From contig NC_092673.1 in the NCBI RefSeq assembly GCF_964355755.1, positions 129,001 to 193,000 of the forward strand: a DNA stretch of 64,000 bases, in the 5' to 3' direction. The notes beneath the pieces are model-generated. The model was not told the origin of the DNA. It saw nothing but the letters and a program-made list of their open reading frames with translations, and ran no database searches. Source of the stretch: Antedon mediterranea. Taxonomy: Eukaryota; Echinodermata; Crinoidea; Comatulida; Antedonidae. This document shows, piece after piece, positions 34,047 through 45,765 of this stretch. The position numbers and the translations under genes were made by a program. Numbering within the stretch: position 1 is the stretch's first letter; every line of letters begins with the position of its first letter.

Positions 34047-34365
34047 GTAAGCATGCAATCGAACTATAGTTCGTAGCCTATGTTACGAAAAACATGGACA
34101 TATAAATGTATAGGTCTATGGATATACGAATCGAAGAATAGTTTCTGTCTTTAACGGGGAGCAAAATATAGGTGGAACATTGTACAAACAAAATGTTAAA
34201 TTATTTTTTGTTAATGTCAGTATGAAATATTATTGGAAGTTCTAGATTTTTCATTTTTTGTCAATGTTATAACAATTCAATGACGTAGGTAGCTTGTATA
34301 CAAAACATTACACACCTTTATTTCCTTACATGTTTATTGAAGCGTTTATGTTATTATTAGTTGGT

Positions 34366-35712
34366 ATGTATGGATTGAATGAACCTTAAGTCTGTTCCTA
34401 TACACGATGTTAGCATGTATGGATTGAATGAACCTTAAGTCTGTTCCTATACACGATGTTAGCATGTATGGATTGAATGAACCTTAAGTCTGTTCCTATA
34501 CACGATGTTAGCATGTATGGATTGAATAAACCTTAAGTCTGTTCCTATACACGATGTTAGTATGTATGGATTGAATGAACCTTAAGTCTGTTCCTATACA
34601 CGATGTTAGCATGTATGGATTGAATGAACCTTAAGTCTGTTCCTATACACGATGTTAGCATGTATGGATTGAATGAACCTTAAGTCTGTTCCTATACACG
34701 ATGTTAGCATGTATGGATTGAATGAACCTTAAGTCTGTTCCTATACACGATGTTAGCATGTATGCATTGAATGAACCTTAAGTCTGTTCCTATACATGAT
34801 GTTAGCATGTATGCATTGAATGAACCTTAAGTCTGTTCCTATACACGATGTTAGCATGTATGGATTGAATGAACCTTAAAAGTCTGTTCCTATACACTAT
34901 GTTAGCATGTATGGATTGAATGAACCTTAAGTCTGTTCCTATACACGATGTTAGCATGTATGGATTGAATAAACCTTAAGTCTGTTCCTATACACGATGT
35001 TAGCATGTATGGATTGAATAAACCTTAAGTCTGTTCCTATACACGATGTTAGCATGTATGGATTGAATGAACCTTAAGTCTGTTCCTATACACGATGTTA
35101 GCATGTATGGATTGAATAAACCTTAAGTCTGTTCCTATACACGATGTTAGTATGTATGGATTGAATGAACCTTAAGTCTGTTCCTATACACGATGTTAGT
35201 ATGTATGGATTGAATGAACCTTAAGTCTGTTCCTATACACGATGTTAGCATGTATGGATTGAATGAACCTTAAGTCTGTTCCTATACACGATGTTAGCAT
35301 GTATGGATTGAATGAACCTTAAGTCTGTTCCTATACACGATGTTAGCATGTATGGATTGAATAAACCTTAAGTCTGTTCCTATACACGATGTTAGTATGT
35401 ATGGATTGAATGAACCTTAAGTCTGTTCCTATACACGATGTTAGTATGTATGGATTGAATGAACCTTAAGTCTGTTCCTATACACGATGTTAGCATGTAT
35501 GGATTGAATGAACCTTAAGTCTGTTCCTATACACGATGTTAGCATGTATGGATTGAATGAACCTTAAGTCTGTTCCTATACACGATGCTAGCATATATGG
35601 ATTGAATGAACCTTAAGTCTGTTCCTATACACGATGTTAGCATGTATGGATTGAATGAACCTTAAGTCTGTTCCTATACACGATGTTAGCATGTATGGAT
35701 TGAATAAACCTG
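34366..35712. repeat. Minisatellite, 49-bp unit, about 27 copies
   Basis: The unit contains GGATTGAATGAACCTTAAGT and CTGTTCCTATACACGATGTT. Copies are nearly identical; variants (AATAAACC, GTTAGTATG) recur in blocks, showing recent multi-unit expansion. A partial copy lies at about 35786-35808. It separates the two macrodomain genes. Confidence 0.97.
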
Positions 35713-36521
35713 GATCCGCCCCTGGGAGTGACCTGGTTTAATGTTTTTAAAGTAATATATAGGCCTAAGCATTATTTTTATAAAATTCTGTTCCTATACA
35801 CGATGTTTACGTGATACTAACTATACATTTACTTCTTTTAGAGAAAGTCATCAATACATTATATTTCAGTTAGGTGATTCTAATTAAAATGTGTTTACCA
35901 AAGGAACATTTTATATACTTCTTTTGTGTTTTATCTGTTTGCTATCTCGATGTGTTATGTTTTATAAATCTTTATAATACCAAGATCAAAGTCCAAGCTG
36001 TTTTCAATAAAACATCAATAGCTATGGCTCATTAATTAACAAATGCTAGTTTGCTTTTATTGTGTTATCTGTTAACAACTTTATTGGTAGACCTAAGATG
36101 CTTTTGAGTTTGACGAATTCGACTTACTGTAAGTTTAACAAAAGAGGAGAAATAAAAGGTGACTATTTTTCATTGTTAGCATGTAATTGGAACATTGTTA
36201 TAACGGTAGAATACAAGTTACTTTAGTATAACCTTAAACGTAAGCGTCTGTATTATAAGGTCCTTATTAACTGATATTTGTGCTGGAAAAGCACGTTACA
36301 TATGACGCCATGTTACCGCTTGATTGGCTAAAGTAGCTGTGGAACGCTGACACTCAATTTCATACAGTTGTGTGTGTATGAAACGCCGCTCAGAAACATA
36401 CGTAGAATGATCTCATTTTGTGCACTAAATAAGAACACGGTCAGGATTTGTTTATTATCGCTAATTATTTTTCAATTTTCTGATGTTTGATATCCATATT
36501 CTACTTTATACTTAGGTAAAA
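35713..36521. promoter_or_regulatory. 5' flank of macrodomain gene 2
   Basis: AT-rich DNA without an ORF. TTCTACTTTATACTTAG ends at 36515, seven bases before the ATG, and matches the acceptor-like sequence in front of gene 1, so the duplication includes this 5' edge. A promoter or non-coding exon probably lies here, but none can be assigned. Confidence 0.35.
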
Positions 36522-37298
36522 ATGGAAGCACGGTTCTTTATCATGATGTTAATTATCATAGCTGTTGTATGTTTCCTAGCTGCAATCGTTTCAATCGCAA
36601 TTGTGTGTAGTTGGGTAAAAGACGAGTTTCTATACACGTCCATTGACACCAGTCATAAAACTGAAAGTCAGCAACCAAAGCAAACTGATGAGAGATGTAC
36701 ACCACAATCACGACCAACGTATGTATTCGACAGAGACGTCACAGTTACCGTGATTCAAGGAGATATTACCGAAGAACAAGTTGATGTCATTGTAAACGCA
36801 GCGAATGGCAGACTTCAACATGGTGGCGGTGTTGCTAGAGCAATTGCCAGTAAAGCTGGTAACGAAATTAACAAAGAAGGACAGCGAAAATTGAATCTTC
36901 GTGAAGGACACAAACTTAATGTGTCAGAAGTTTTGCATACAAGTGGTTATAATTTGCCAGCTAAATACGTCATCCACGCTGTTGGACCAGTACGCGGAAA
37001 AGACCACTCATTCAGACCACTTCTGCACAAGACATTTTTAAATTGTCTTGAATACGCAGAAATGCTTGAAGCACAATCCATTGCTATTTCCTTGATCAGT
37101 TCTGGAATCTACGGCGGTGGTAAGAACGAGTGTGCGAAATCTTTAGTTAATGCCGTCATTGAATTTTCTGAAAATCACGACTTTATGATACTGAAAACAA
37201 TTCGGCTGGTAAACATAGATGATGAAGCAACTCAGGAAATTAATACTATATTATCAACAACATTGGAGAATGCTGAAAAAAGAGTAATGGACGGTTAA
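36522..37298 (+). CDS. Membrane-anchored macrodomain protein 2, 258 aa
   Basis: Paralogue of 33257-33994 in the same orientation. Residues 5-30 form a different hydrophobic anchor (FFIMMLIIIAVVCFLAAIVS), followed by a longer, polar linker (31-65). The macro domain runs from about residue 72 and carries the same motifs (VIQGDIT, NAANGRLQHGGGVARAI, SSGIYGGG). Its DNA is identical or nearly so to gene 1 over several hundred bases, while the anchors and C-termini differ. The last codons (V-M-D-G-stop) are the start of a 47-bp tandem array, so the present C-terminus is made of repeat sequence. A short acceptor-like tract precedes the ATG. Function as for the paralogue: probably ADP-ribose binding at the cytosolic face of a membrane. 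Confidence 0.93.
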   Translation: MEARFFIMMLIIIAVVCFLAAIVSIAIVCSWVKDEFLYTSIDTSHKTESQQPKQTDERCTPQSRPTYVFDRDVTVTVIQGDITEEQVDVIVNAANGRLQHGGGVARAIASKAGNEINKEGQRKLNLREGHKLNVSEVLHTSGYNLPAKYVIHAVGPVRGKDHSFRPLLHKTFLNCLEYAEMLEAQSIAISLISSGIYGGGKNECAKSLVNAVIEFSENHDFMILKTIRLVNIDDEATQEINTILSTTLENAEKRVMDG

Positions 37299-37799
37299 TA
37301 ATAATCATAATCCTAATATTATTATATTGAGTAATGGACGGTTAATAATAATCATAATCCTAATATTATTATATTGAGTAATGGACGGTTAATAATAATC
37401 ATAATCCTAATATTATTATATTGAGTAATGGACGGTTAATAATAATCATAATCCTAATATTATTATATTGAGTAATGGACGGTTAATAATAATCATAATC
37501 CTAATATTATTATATTGAGTAATGGACGGTTAATAATAATCATAATCCTAATATTATTATATTGAGTAATGGACGGTTAATAATAATCATAATCCTAATA
37601 TTATTATATTGAGTAATGGACGGTTAATAATAATCATAATCCTAATATTATTATATTGAGTAATGGACGGTTAATAATAATCATAATCCTAATATTATTA
37701 TATTGAGTAATGGACGGTTAATAATAATCATAATCCTAATATTATTATATTGAGTAATGGACGGTTAATAATAATCATAATCCTAATATTATTATATTG
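37282..37799. repeat. Minisatellite, 47-bp unit, 11 copies, starting inside the end of macrodomain gene 2
   Basis: The unit starts GAGTAATGGACGGTTAATAA and includes CATAATCCTAATATTATTAT. All visible copies look identical, so the expansion is very recent. The first copy supplies the last coding codons and the TAA stop of the macrodomain gene; each further copy repeats the ATGGACGGTTAA end. Confidence 0.97.
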
Positions 37800-38478
37800 A
37801 CTTATTTAGCATGTACTTAGTGACGTTAATTTTGTCGTGAAATATCAATTAAGAAAAGTACAATTTTGATTTAAGACGTGGACAACATCTACAGAAATAC
37901 CCTAGTAGCTTGACTTTGTAAATAGAAACGTTGTTCCATTATTACGACTAAATTGTAATACATGTTATATAAGACGTAAAAGTAAGAGGAGGCATTAAAT
38001 TGTTTAGAATATATATACTTGGTTTTTATTAAAACAAAATTTATTAAATTATTATTATTATTTAATTACTAATAACTAGTCTGAACAGTTTCAAGACCAA
38101 CTCGAAGACGTCGCTATTCGCTGATGTATACTCACGTTGCTAATACACAAAGCGCCGGCGCTATACCGGTACAAGTTTTCATTTATTGTTATTATTATAA
38201 ACCAAAGAGTATATTATATTATAGGTAATATATGATTTACAACTATTGTTGAGTTGATTTTGTATTTTAGATTTTGAATTTTGTTAGTTGATTGCTAATT
38301 TGTTTCATTTGTTTGTTTGTTATTATTATTATTATTATTGTCATGACACATATTCATACCCAAGAAAAAGAGTGAAAAACTCCCAACGAACCATTACCAA
38401 CATTGTCTGATGGATGCCTTGTCATAAACCCATAAAAAGTAAGTCAATAATCAGAAGCATTTATTGATGGGAAACCAC
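37800..38478. other. Gene-free stretch downstream of macrodomain gene 2
   Basis: AT-rich DNA with ATT microsatellites. No ORF, splice site or element is recognised. It probably includes the 3' untranslated region of macrodomain gene 2. Confidence 0.4.
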
Positions 38479-39478
38479 AGATGCTGAATATTCAGTGATG
38501 TACTGTACGTCATGTCACTCGTAGCAAAGATTACACTACGAACGAAGACAGATGCTGAATATTCAGTGATGTACTGTACGTCATGTCACTCGTAGCAAAG
38601 ATGTCACTACGTACGAACACAGATGCTGAATATTCAGTGATGTACTGTACGTCATGTCACTCGTAGCAAAGATGTCACTACGAACGAACACAGATGCTGA
38701 ATATTCAGTGATGTACTGTACGTCATGTCACTCGTCGAGCAAAGATGTCACTACGAACTAACACAGATGCTGGAATATTCAGTGATGTACTGTACGTCGT
38801 GTCACTCGTAGCAAAGATGTCACTACGAACGAAGACAGATGCTGAATATTCAGTGATGTACGTACGTCGTGTCACTCGTAGCAAAGATGTCACTACGAAC
38901 GAACACAGATGCTGAATATTCAGTGATGTACTGTACGTCATGTCACTCGTAGCAAAGATGTCACTACGAACGAAGACAGATGCTGAATATTCAGTGATGT
39001 ACTGTACGTCATGTCACTCGTCGAGCAAAGATGTCACTACGAACGAAGACAGATGCTGAATATTCAGTGATGTACTGTACGTCGTGTCACTCGTAGCAAA
39101 GATGTACTGCGAACGAAGACAGATGCTGAATATTCAGTGATGTACTGTACGTCGTGTCACTCGTAGCAAAGATGTCACTACGAACTAACACAGATGCTGA
39201 ATATTCAGTGATGTACTGTACGTCGTGTCACTCGTAGCAAAGATGTCACTACGAACTCACACAGATGCTGGAATATTCAGTGATGTACTATACGTCATGT
39301 CACTCGTAGCAAAGATGTCACTACGAACTCACACAGATGCTGAATATTCAGTGATGTACTGTACGTCATGTCACTCGTAGCAAAGATGTCACTACGAACG
39401 AAGACAGATGCTGAATATTCAGTGATGTACTATACGTCGTGTCACTCGTATAGCAAAGATGTCACTAGGAACGAACAC
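38479..39478. repeat. Minisatellite, about 71-bp unit, 14 copies
   Basis: The unit contains ACAGATGCTGAATATTCAGT, GATGTACTGTACGTCATGTC and ACTCGTAGCAAAGATGTCAC. Copies differ by point changes and small indels. Each carries the palindromic words TGAATATTCA and GTACGTC. Minus- and plus-strand ORFs through it are shadows. Confidence 0.95.
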
Positions 39479-41389
39479 AATTTCGATAATAAAACTGTGA
39501 TTCGTCATCTTTTCCGTTATCGTCGTCAATTTCCACCATTAGTATTTTTCGACATTATTTGATTTTACTGCGTGGGATTGGTATCCAAAAGTTTGTTAAA
39601 CACGACTAAATTCCAAAACTAATTTAACCTAAATTAAATGAATATTTCATAGCTATAAATGAGAGATTACGATGCACAATATTCTCTTTATGAATTGCTA
39701 TATTTCTGTAAAATGCTAAATAAGACCGAAAGAGATGAAAATGTGACTTACCTGACCGTCGTCGTTAAACGGATTATACCGTTAATGTTGTAATTAAAGT
39801 GCTTGTATTGAACATTTAACTCGTTCATAGCGGGACGGATTAATTTGCAAGAAGTTTTAGTAGGGAATGAGAAGCGTTACAAGATCTATCTATCGGGTGT
39901 AGTCATCTTTACTGTAACATATTGTGTGGGAAAGAAATTATTGATCGATTTTACTGAACTTATTTGTTGTCATGACGGTTATTGATTGACAGTTTCATTT
40001 GTTAAATGATATATGTATGTATTTGTTTACTGACGAACAAACATATGCATAATATTGATAATTGACCGATTATTGAATGATGATTGAATGAACCATTGGT
40101 TGATCAATCTCTCATTAGATTCACAAAATTTAAGTTGTAGTATTTACCTCTCTTTTGCAAAGTAATGATTAAATGAATGGATGTCAAATAAGAGTAAAGC
40201 TCGTACACTCAGTTTAGCCACTTTAAACACTGACTACCGTACATGACAAAAACAAAATAATTATGGCAACTTAAGTATTAAAAAGGTTGGTAGGTTTAAT
40301 TTTAACTAATAATATTTTTTTATAATATATTATTTTAAACCGTTAGGATTCCAAACATCTGATATGAATTATCAAATATATATTTAGAAATAAAAAACGG
40401 ATGAATATTTGCGACTACATGTAGACCTAAAGGATGCCTGCAATGAATTAAATGGTATAGTGATATTTATGACTCGTTGCATTATGTTAAGCAAATACAT
40501 ATCTTAATAACTAGGTCACACTCATTATAAATACTTTTAAATGTTGGCTACCTTGTTATACCACAGTGTGTCTGCGGATATCCAGGGTCCTAGTTATACC
40601 ACAGTGTGTCTGCGGATATCCAGGGTCCGAACAACACGCTGTGATGGGCAACTAAGTTCGACATAAATCAATTTCAACATTCTTTGCATTTAGATAATTT
40701 ATTAATTTGTTTTTCAAATTGACGTAGAATAATGAGAATGTTGGAGATGGATGTTATGCAAAAAAAAATGGCGCCAAAATGAATTTGAATGGTATGTCCC
40801 CCCGGTGAGTTAGAGTCCATTTCTTATTCCGTCATGTGAATGTAAAGATATTTATAATCATTTTAAACTTCGTACAAGTCAAGTTGTAATATCCGTTCGT
40901 TCTTAAAACCACTTGTTATATTTACAGTTACTGTGGTATAGTGTCAGACGTAATTGTGTTTCTTTACAACCATCCTCATAAGCAATCAACTCAACTAATT
41001 GTTGATTTGGTGGTAGGCGGCGATGATTAATGGATAACGGCACGACTTCAATTCTACGTTGTATCACGGATATTACAGGAGGTAAGAAGGTTCGTTAGAA
41101 CACTTAGGCCTACGACATTTCAAATAGCACTTAATGACTTACCAAAATATCAATTAATAGCTGTGAACAATAATCGATTTCACATTATTAAATAATCAAG
41201 TGCATTGATTTTTCTTAGCCAAATGTACATATTGTCTGGGATAATATTCATAACCTAGGAGTATTAGAGTCCTATTAAAAAGTCAATGATAACACATTTT
41301 GGAATGGTAAGAGAAAATGAATGGTTAATACGCGACCTACAACGAATACTGCAAGAAAACAGACGGCAAACGTAAAACAGGCCTATTAA
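39479..41389. other. Gene-free stretch before the Helitrons
   Basis: No supported gene. A 38-bp direct duplication lies at about 40553-40629 (each with CCACAGTGTGTCTGCGGATA). Otherwise it is AT-rich unique sequence. Confidence 0.5.
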
Positions 41390-42741
41390 TCTATATTATA
41401 AGTGAGAGAGTTTGTCTGTTTGTCTGTCTGTTTGTTTGTTTGTTTGTCTGTTTGTTCGTTATACAAATTTTTGTTACTGCACGTAATCTTACATATGGGG
41501 TATCAAAATGACCGCAATTGTACCGGGAATGTTCTAAGCTATATTTCAACATCATCCGCCACCTAGGATTCATGTTAGGGACCAAAATGTGGTCAAAACC
41601 CCCACTTTCGATGTTTGTTCGTTATACAAATTTCCGTTTCTGCACGTAACCATACGTATGGGGTATCAAAATGATGGCAATTGTACGCGGAAGGTTTTAA
41701 ACTACATTTAAAAAAATTCCCCCGACTCCTGGGGTTTTTGTGGGAGGGGTGGGGGCGGGGGGTGGTGTGGTGGTTTGTGATGTCATTTTTTGCTAGGGCT
41801 CGGGGTTGTAGGCTATCGAATTGTAAAATTATACTACAAAAGTTTTACAGTATTTTAATTATCCTCAGCAAGGCGTATATAGATTTACATATTTTATTCA
41901 TTAACCAATATGACACCTATTCAATTACACATTTAGCAAAGTACTTTAACCATATCCAGCTATGTATCGGTCTCTTGGATTGTCTCATTACAGACCCAGT
42001 GGGGTTGGAAGATAGGGTTCGGGAGTTTGGGTTCAGGGGATAGTGGGGATTTTGCTTACACCAGAATTGTGGTTGGAAAATGTTAAAGTATTTAATCATC
42101 CCTGGGAAGCGGATGGGAATTTGGGGTGGGGATGTAGGCCTATCACAATGACCGAAACTGTATTTGGAATGTTTTAAACTACATTTGAAAACTGCCACTG
42201 AGGGATTATGGGTTGGGAGTGATAATAACATAATTTGTACTGGAACCGGCTTCAACACATCACCCAGTGTATCTGGGGTGTGTTTGTAGGGGGAGGAGGA
42301 GCGACAATACTAGCGTAATGAAGTAGCCCGATTGGATTGTACTAGGAAAAGTTACTAAATTTGAACTGTCCAGGGGAGGAGTTAAGGTTTGTTGATGGTG
42401 GCTGGGGTGGTGAAAGGAGAAAGAAGGCTGGGGGACCGCAGTATCTAAATTACATATTTTAATTATCAGCCAATATGACACCTATTTATTTACACAATTT
42501 ACAACGTACTTCAACCATTATTAGACTCATCGTAGCTATGCATACTCCTCTCAATTCGAAGCTTAGGTTGAATTGAATTTGTCCATCACTGGGAAGAATT
42601 TGTTTTTAAGAAAGAGTATGGGGTGTTATTGAAGAGGGGTGGAGGTTGGTGAGTATAGACAGATACTGGCGTCGGTTGTTATATACTGAGAAGGCTGTAA
42701 ACTAATTTTGAAACCCGCCCTGGGGCGGGTATAATTGCTAG
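41390..42741 (+). mobile_element. Non-autonomous Helitron, copy 1 (1352 bp)
   Basis: The 5' end is A|TCTATATTATAAGTGAGAGAG. The 3' end has the hairpin CCCGCCC-TGG-GGCGGG, eight bases (TATAATTG), then CTAG at 42738-42741. The 5'-TC, the GC-rich hairpin about ten bases before the end, and CTRR-3' are the Helitron hallmarks; the preceding A fits insertion between A and T. A GTCT/GTTT microsatellite lies near the 5' end. No Rep/helicase ORF is present. The 120- and 113-residue ORFs inside are not supported. Confidence 0.8.
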
Positions 42742-44380
42742 TCTATATTATAAGTGAGAGAGTTTGTCTGTTTGTTTGTTTGTTTGTTCGTTATACAAAA
42801 TGTTGTTACTGCACATAATCTTACATATGGGGTATCAAAATGACCGCAATTGTACCGGGAATGTTCTAAGCTATATTTCAACATCATCCGCCACCTAGGA
42901 TTCAAGTTAGGGACCAAAATGTGGTCAAAATGGCCCACTTTTCCCCACTTTCGATGTTTGTTCATTATACAAATTTCTGTTTCTGCATGTAACCATACAT
43001 ATGGGGTATCAAAATGATCGAAATTGTACCGGGAAGGTTTTAAACTACATTACAAAAATTCCCCGAGTCCTGGGGTTTTTGTGGGAGGGTTGGGAGGGGG
43101 ATGGGGTGTTTGTGATGTCATTTTTGCTTGGGCTCGGGGTTGTAGGCTATCGAATTGTAAAATTATACTACAAATGTTTTACAGTATCAAAATGATCGCA
43201 ATTGTACCGGGAAGGTTTTAAACTACATTACAAAAATTCCCCGAGTCCTGGGGTTTTTGTGGGAGGGTTGGGAGGGGGATGGGGTGGTTTGTGATGTCAT
43301 TTTTGCTTGGGCTCGGGGTTGTAGGCTATCGAATTGTAAAATTATACTACAAATGTTTTACAGTATTTGAATTATCCTCAGGAAGGCGTTTGGGGAAATA
43401 TAGATATAGATATACATATTTGAATCATTAACCAATATGACACCTATTCATTTATACATTTAGCAAAGTACTTTAACCATATCCAGCTACGTATCGGTCT
43501 CTTGGATTGTCTCATTACAGACATCCATTCCTGTCTCAACATATACACGTTCTTTACTGTTACTGTGTTCTACTACTATATTTGAACATCATCCGCCATC
43601 TAGGATCCAAGTTAGGGGCCACAATGCATGGTCAAAATGGCCCACTTTCGCTGTTTGTTCGTTTTTTCAAATTTCTGTTTCTGCATGTAACCATGGGGTA
43701 TCAAAATGATCGCAATTGTGGTTGGAAAATGTTAAAGTATTTTAATTATCCCTGGAAAGGGGCTGGGAGTTTGGGGTGGAGATGTAGGCCTATCACCAAG
43801 ACCGAAACTGTATTGGGAATGTTTTAAACAACTTATGAAAACTACCTCTGAGGGATTATGGGTTGGGAGTGATGGCTAACATAATTTTTATTGGAACCTT
43901 CTTAAACACGTCACCCAGTATCTGGGGTGTGTTTGAAGTGGAAGGAGGAGGACCGAAAATGCTGGCGTAATGAAGTAGCCTATATGATTGGAATTCTAAT
44001 AGGAAAAGTTACTACATTTGAACTGTCCAGGGGAGGAGTTAAGGTTTGTTGATTGTGGCTTGGATGGTGAGAGGAGAAAGAAGGCTAGGGGGCCGCAGTT
44101 ACAAAATTAGATATTTTAATTATCAGCCAATATGAAACCTATTTATTTACACAGTTTACAACGTACTTAAACCATAGGCCTATCGTAGCTATGTATACCC
44201 TCTCAATTTGAAGTTGAATTGAATTTGTACTGGAAAGAATTTTTTTTTTAAAAGAGTGTGGGGTTTTATTGAAGAGGGGTGGGGGTTGGTGAGTATATAG
44301 GGAAGTAGGCCTACTGGCGTCGGGTGTCATGTACTGAGAAGGCTTTAAACTAATTTTCAAACCCGCCCTGGTTTAGCTAG
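42742..44380 (+). mobile_element. Non-autonomous Helitron, copy 2 (1639 bp), head-to-tail with copy 1
   Basis: It starts TCTATATTATAAGTGAGAGAG directly after the CTAG of copy 1 and ends CTAG at 44377-44380, followed by T. Most of its length aligns with copy 1. The terminal hairpin is damaged: the left arm CCCGCCC is kept and the right arm is lost. An internal tandem duplication of about 180 bp (about 43008-43187 and 43188-43367) adds length. Confidence 0.78.
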
Positions 44381-44922
44381 TGTTTAATAAGTGCAGTTAT
44401 TATTGCTATTAATAGCCAAAATAACTGCACTTTATGTTGAATAATGAAACAATTCAACCATTATTCAACATGCTTTTTTCGAGTAAAATTGGAGGGCTAG
44501 ATTTCGAGTACACTTTTGTTGAAAAATATGTTTAATTATTATTATTATTATGTGTGTGATACTATATGACCTTTATTTAGGTTTACCTGAACCATCAATC
44601 AATAATTATTCTGTATCAGTTATAGCCAACCTCTTCACTTCCCTCTTCAGTAAGGAAACGAGGCATTATTACCCCCACTTGACCGCTTACATCATCTGCT
44701 TTCAGCTCATTCTCAACCAGAACAACTGATGAGATTAATCCATCATTTTTGCTAATAATAACGAAAAGTGATTTAAATCATTTTTTTTTACATTCTTTAT
44801 TGTTTTCAAATCATTATCAGTGTTTGACACGTGCGCAATGATATTGTTTCATATAGCCTTTGTGTTTTATCCTTTTGTAGGCATTTCAGTCATTTTATTG
44901 TACGCGTTTTCTCATGCTGGCG
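44381..44922. other. Gene-free stretch with two small hairpins
   Basis: AGTGCAGTTATT pairs with AATAACTGCACT (about 44391-44432), and TGTTGAATAATG pairs with CATTATTCAACA (about 44435-44471). No gene is seen. The second hairpin follows the first directly. Confidence 0.5.
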
Positions 44923-45318
44923 TTTCATAGCCTATTATGGTGTTAACAGCCTCACGTCTACGTGTTTCATAGCCTATTATGGTGTTAACAGCCTCACGTC
45001 TACGTGTTTCATAGCCTATTATGGTGTTAACAGCCTCACGTCTACGTGTTTCATAGCCTATTATGGTGTTAACAGCCTCACGTCTACGTGTTTCATAGCC
45101 TATTATGCTGTTAACAGCCTCACGTCTACGTGTTTCATAGCCTATTATGGTGTTAACAGCCTCGCATCTACGTGTTTCATAGCCTATTATGGTGTTAACA
45201 GCCTCACGTCTACGTGTTTCATAGCATATTATGGTGTTAACAGCCTCACGTCTACGTGTTTCATGGCCTATTATGATGTTAACAGCCTCACGTCTACGTG
45301 TTTCATAGCCTATTATGT
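44923..45318. repeat. Minisatellite, 42-bp unit, about 9 copies
   Basis: The unit contains TTTCATAGCCTATTATGGTG, TTAACAGCCTCACGTCTACG and TG. As 42 is divisible by 3, a plus-strand frame (44831-45349) stays open with a 14-residue period. Nothing else supports translation. Confidence 0.95.
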
Positions 45319-45489
45319 AGTCTGGGCTCCAGACGGAGTTTTGTCTTAATATTAGTAAAAATATTAATGTGTTTGCACATATGGCGTTTCATACGTGTAT
45401 TACTTGAGTTTGGATTTCAGACAAAAATCAAAACGACGACGTGTTGAATGACATAAAAAAGACAATAAATACAGACTTGGAGCAAGTCT

Positions 45490-45765
45490 ACCTATTATGG
45501 TGTTAACAGCCTCACGTCTACGTGTTTCATAGCATATGGTGTTAACAGCCTCACGTCTACGCGTTTCATAGCCTATTATGGTTTTAACAGCCTCCCGTCT
45601 ACGTGTTTCATAGCATATTATGGTGTTAACAGCCTCACGTCTACGTGTTTTTTAACCTATTATGGTGTTAACAGCCTCACGTCTACGTGTTTCATAGCCT
45701 GTTACGTGTTTCATAGCATATTATGGTGTTAACAGCCTCACGTCTACGTGTTTCATAGCATATTG
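45490..45765. repeat. Second block of the 42-bp minisatellite, irregular
   Basis: About six copies of the 44923-45318 unit with deletions and substitutions, separated from the first block by about 170 bp. Just downstream, about 45790-45895, a different unit of about 38 bp (CCTAGCCTCTTAACTATCGT) is repeated twice. Confidence 0.9.

Noticed and set aside
33407-36911. 67-codon minus-strand ORFs conserved between the two macrodomain genes
   Set aside because: They are antisense shadows of the duplicated macrodomain coding sequence.
34366-39478. CRISPR-like regular repeats
   Set aside because: The repeats are contiguous tandem units without unique spacers, in a eukaryotic intron-bearing genome; they are minisatellites.
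41681-44360. Several 60-120 codon ORFs, some with Gly/Trp-rich stretches
   Set aside because: They lie in non-autonomous Helitrons, differ between the two copies and show no Rep or helicase motif.
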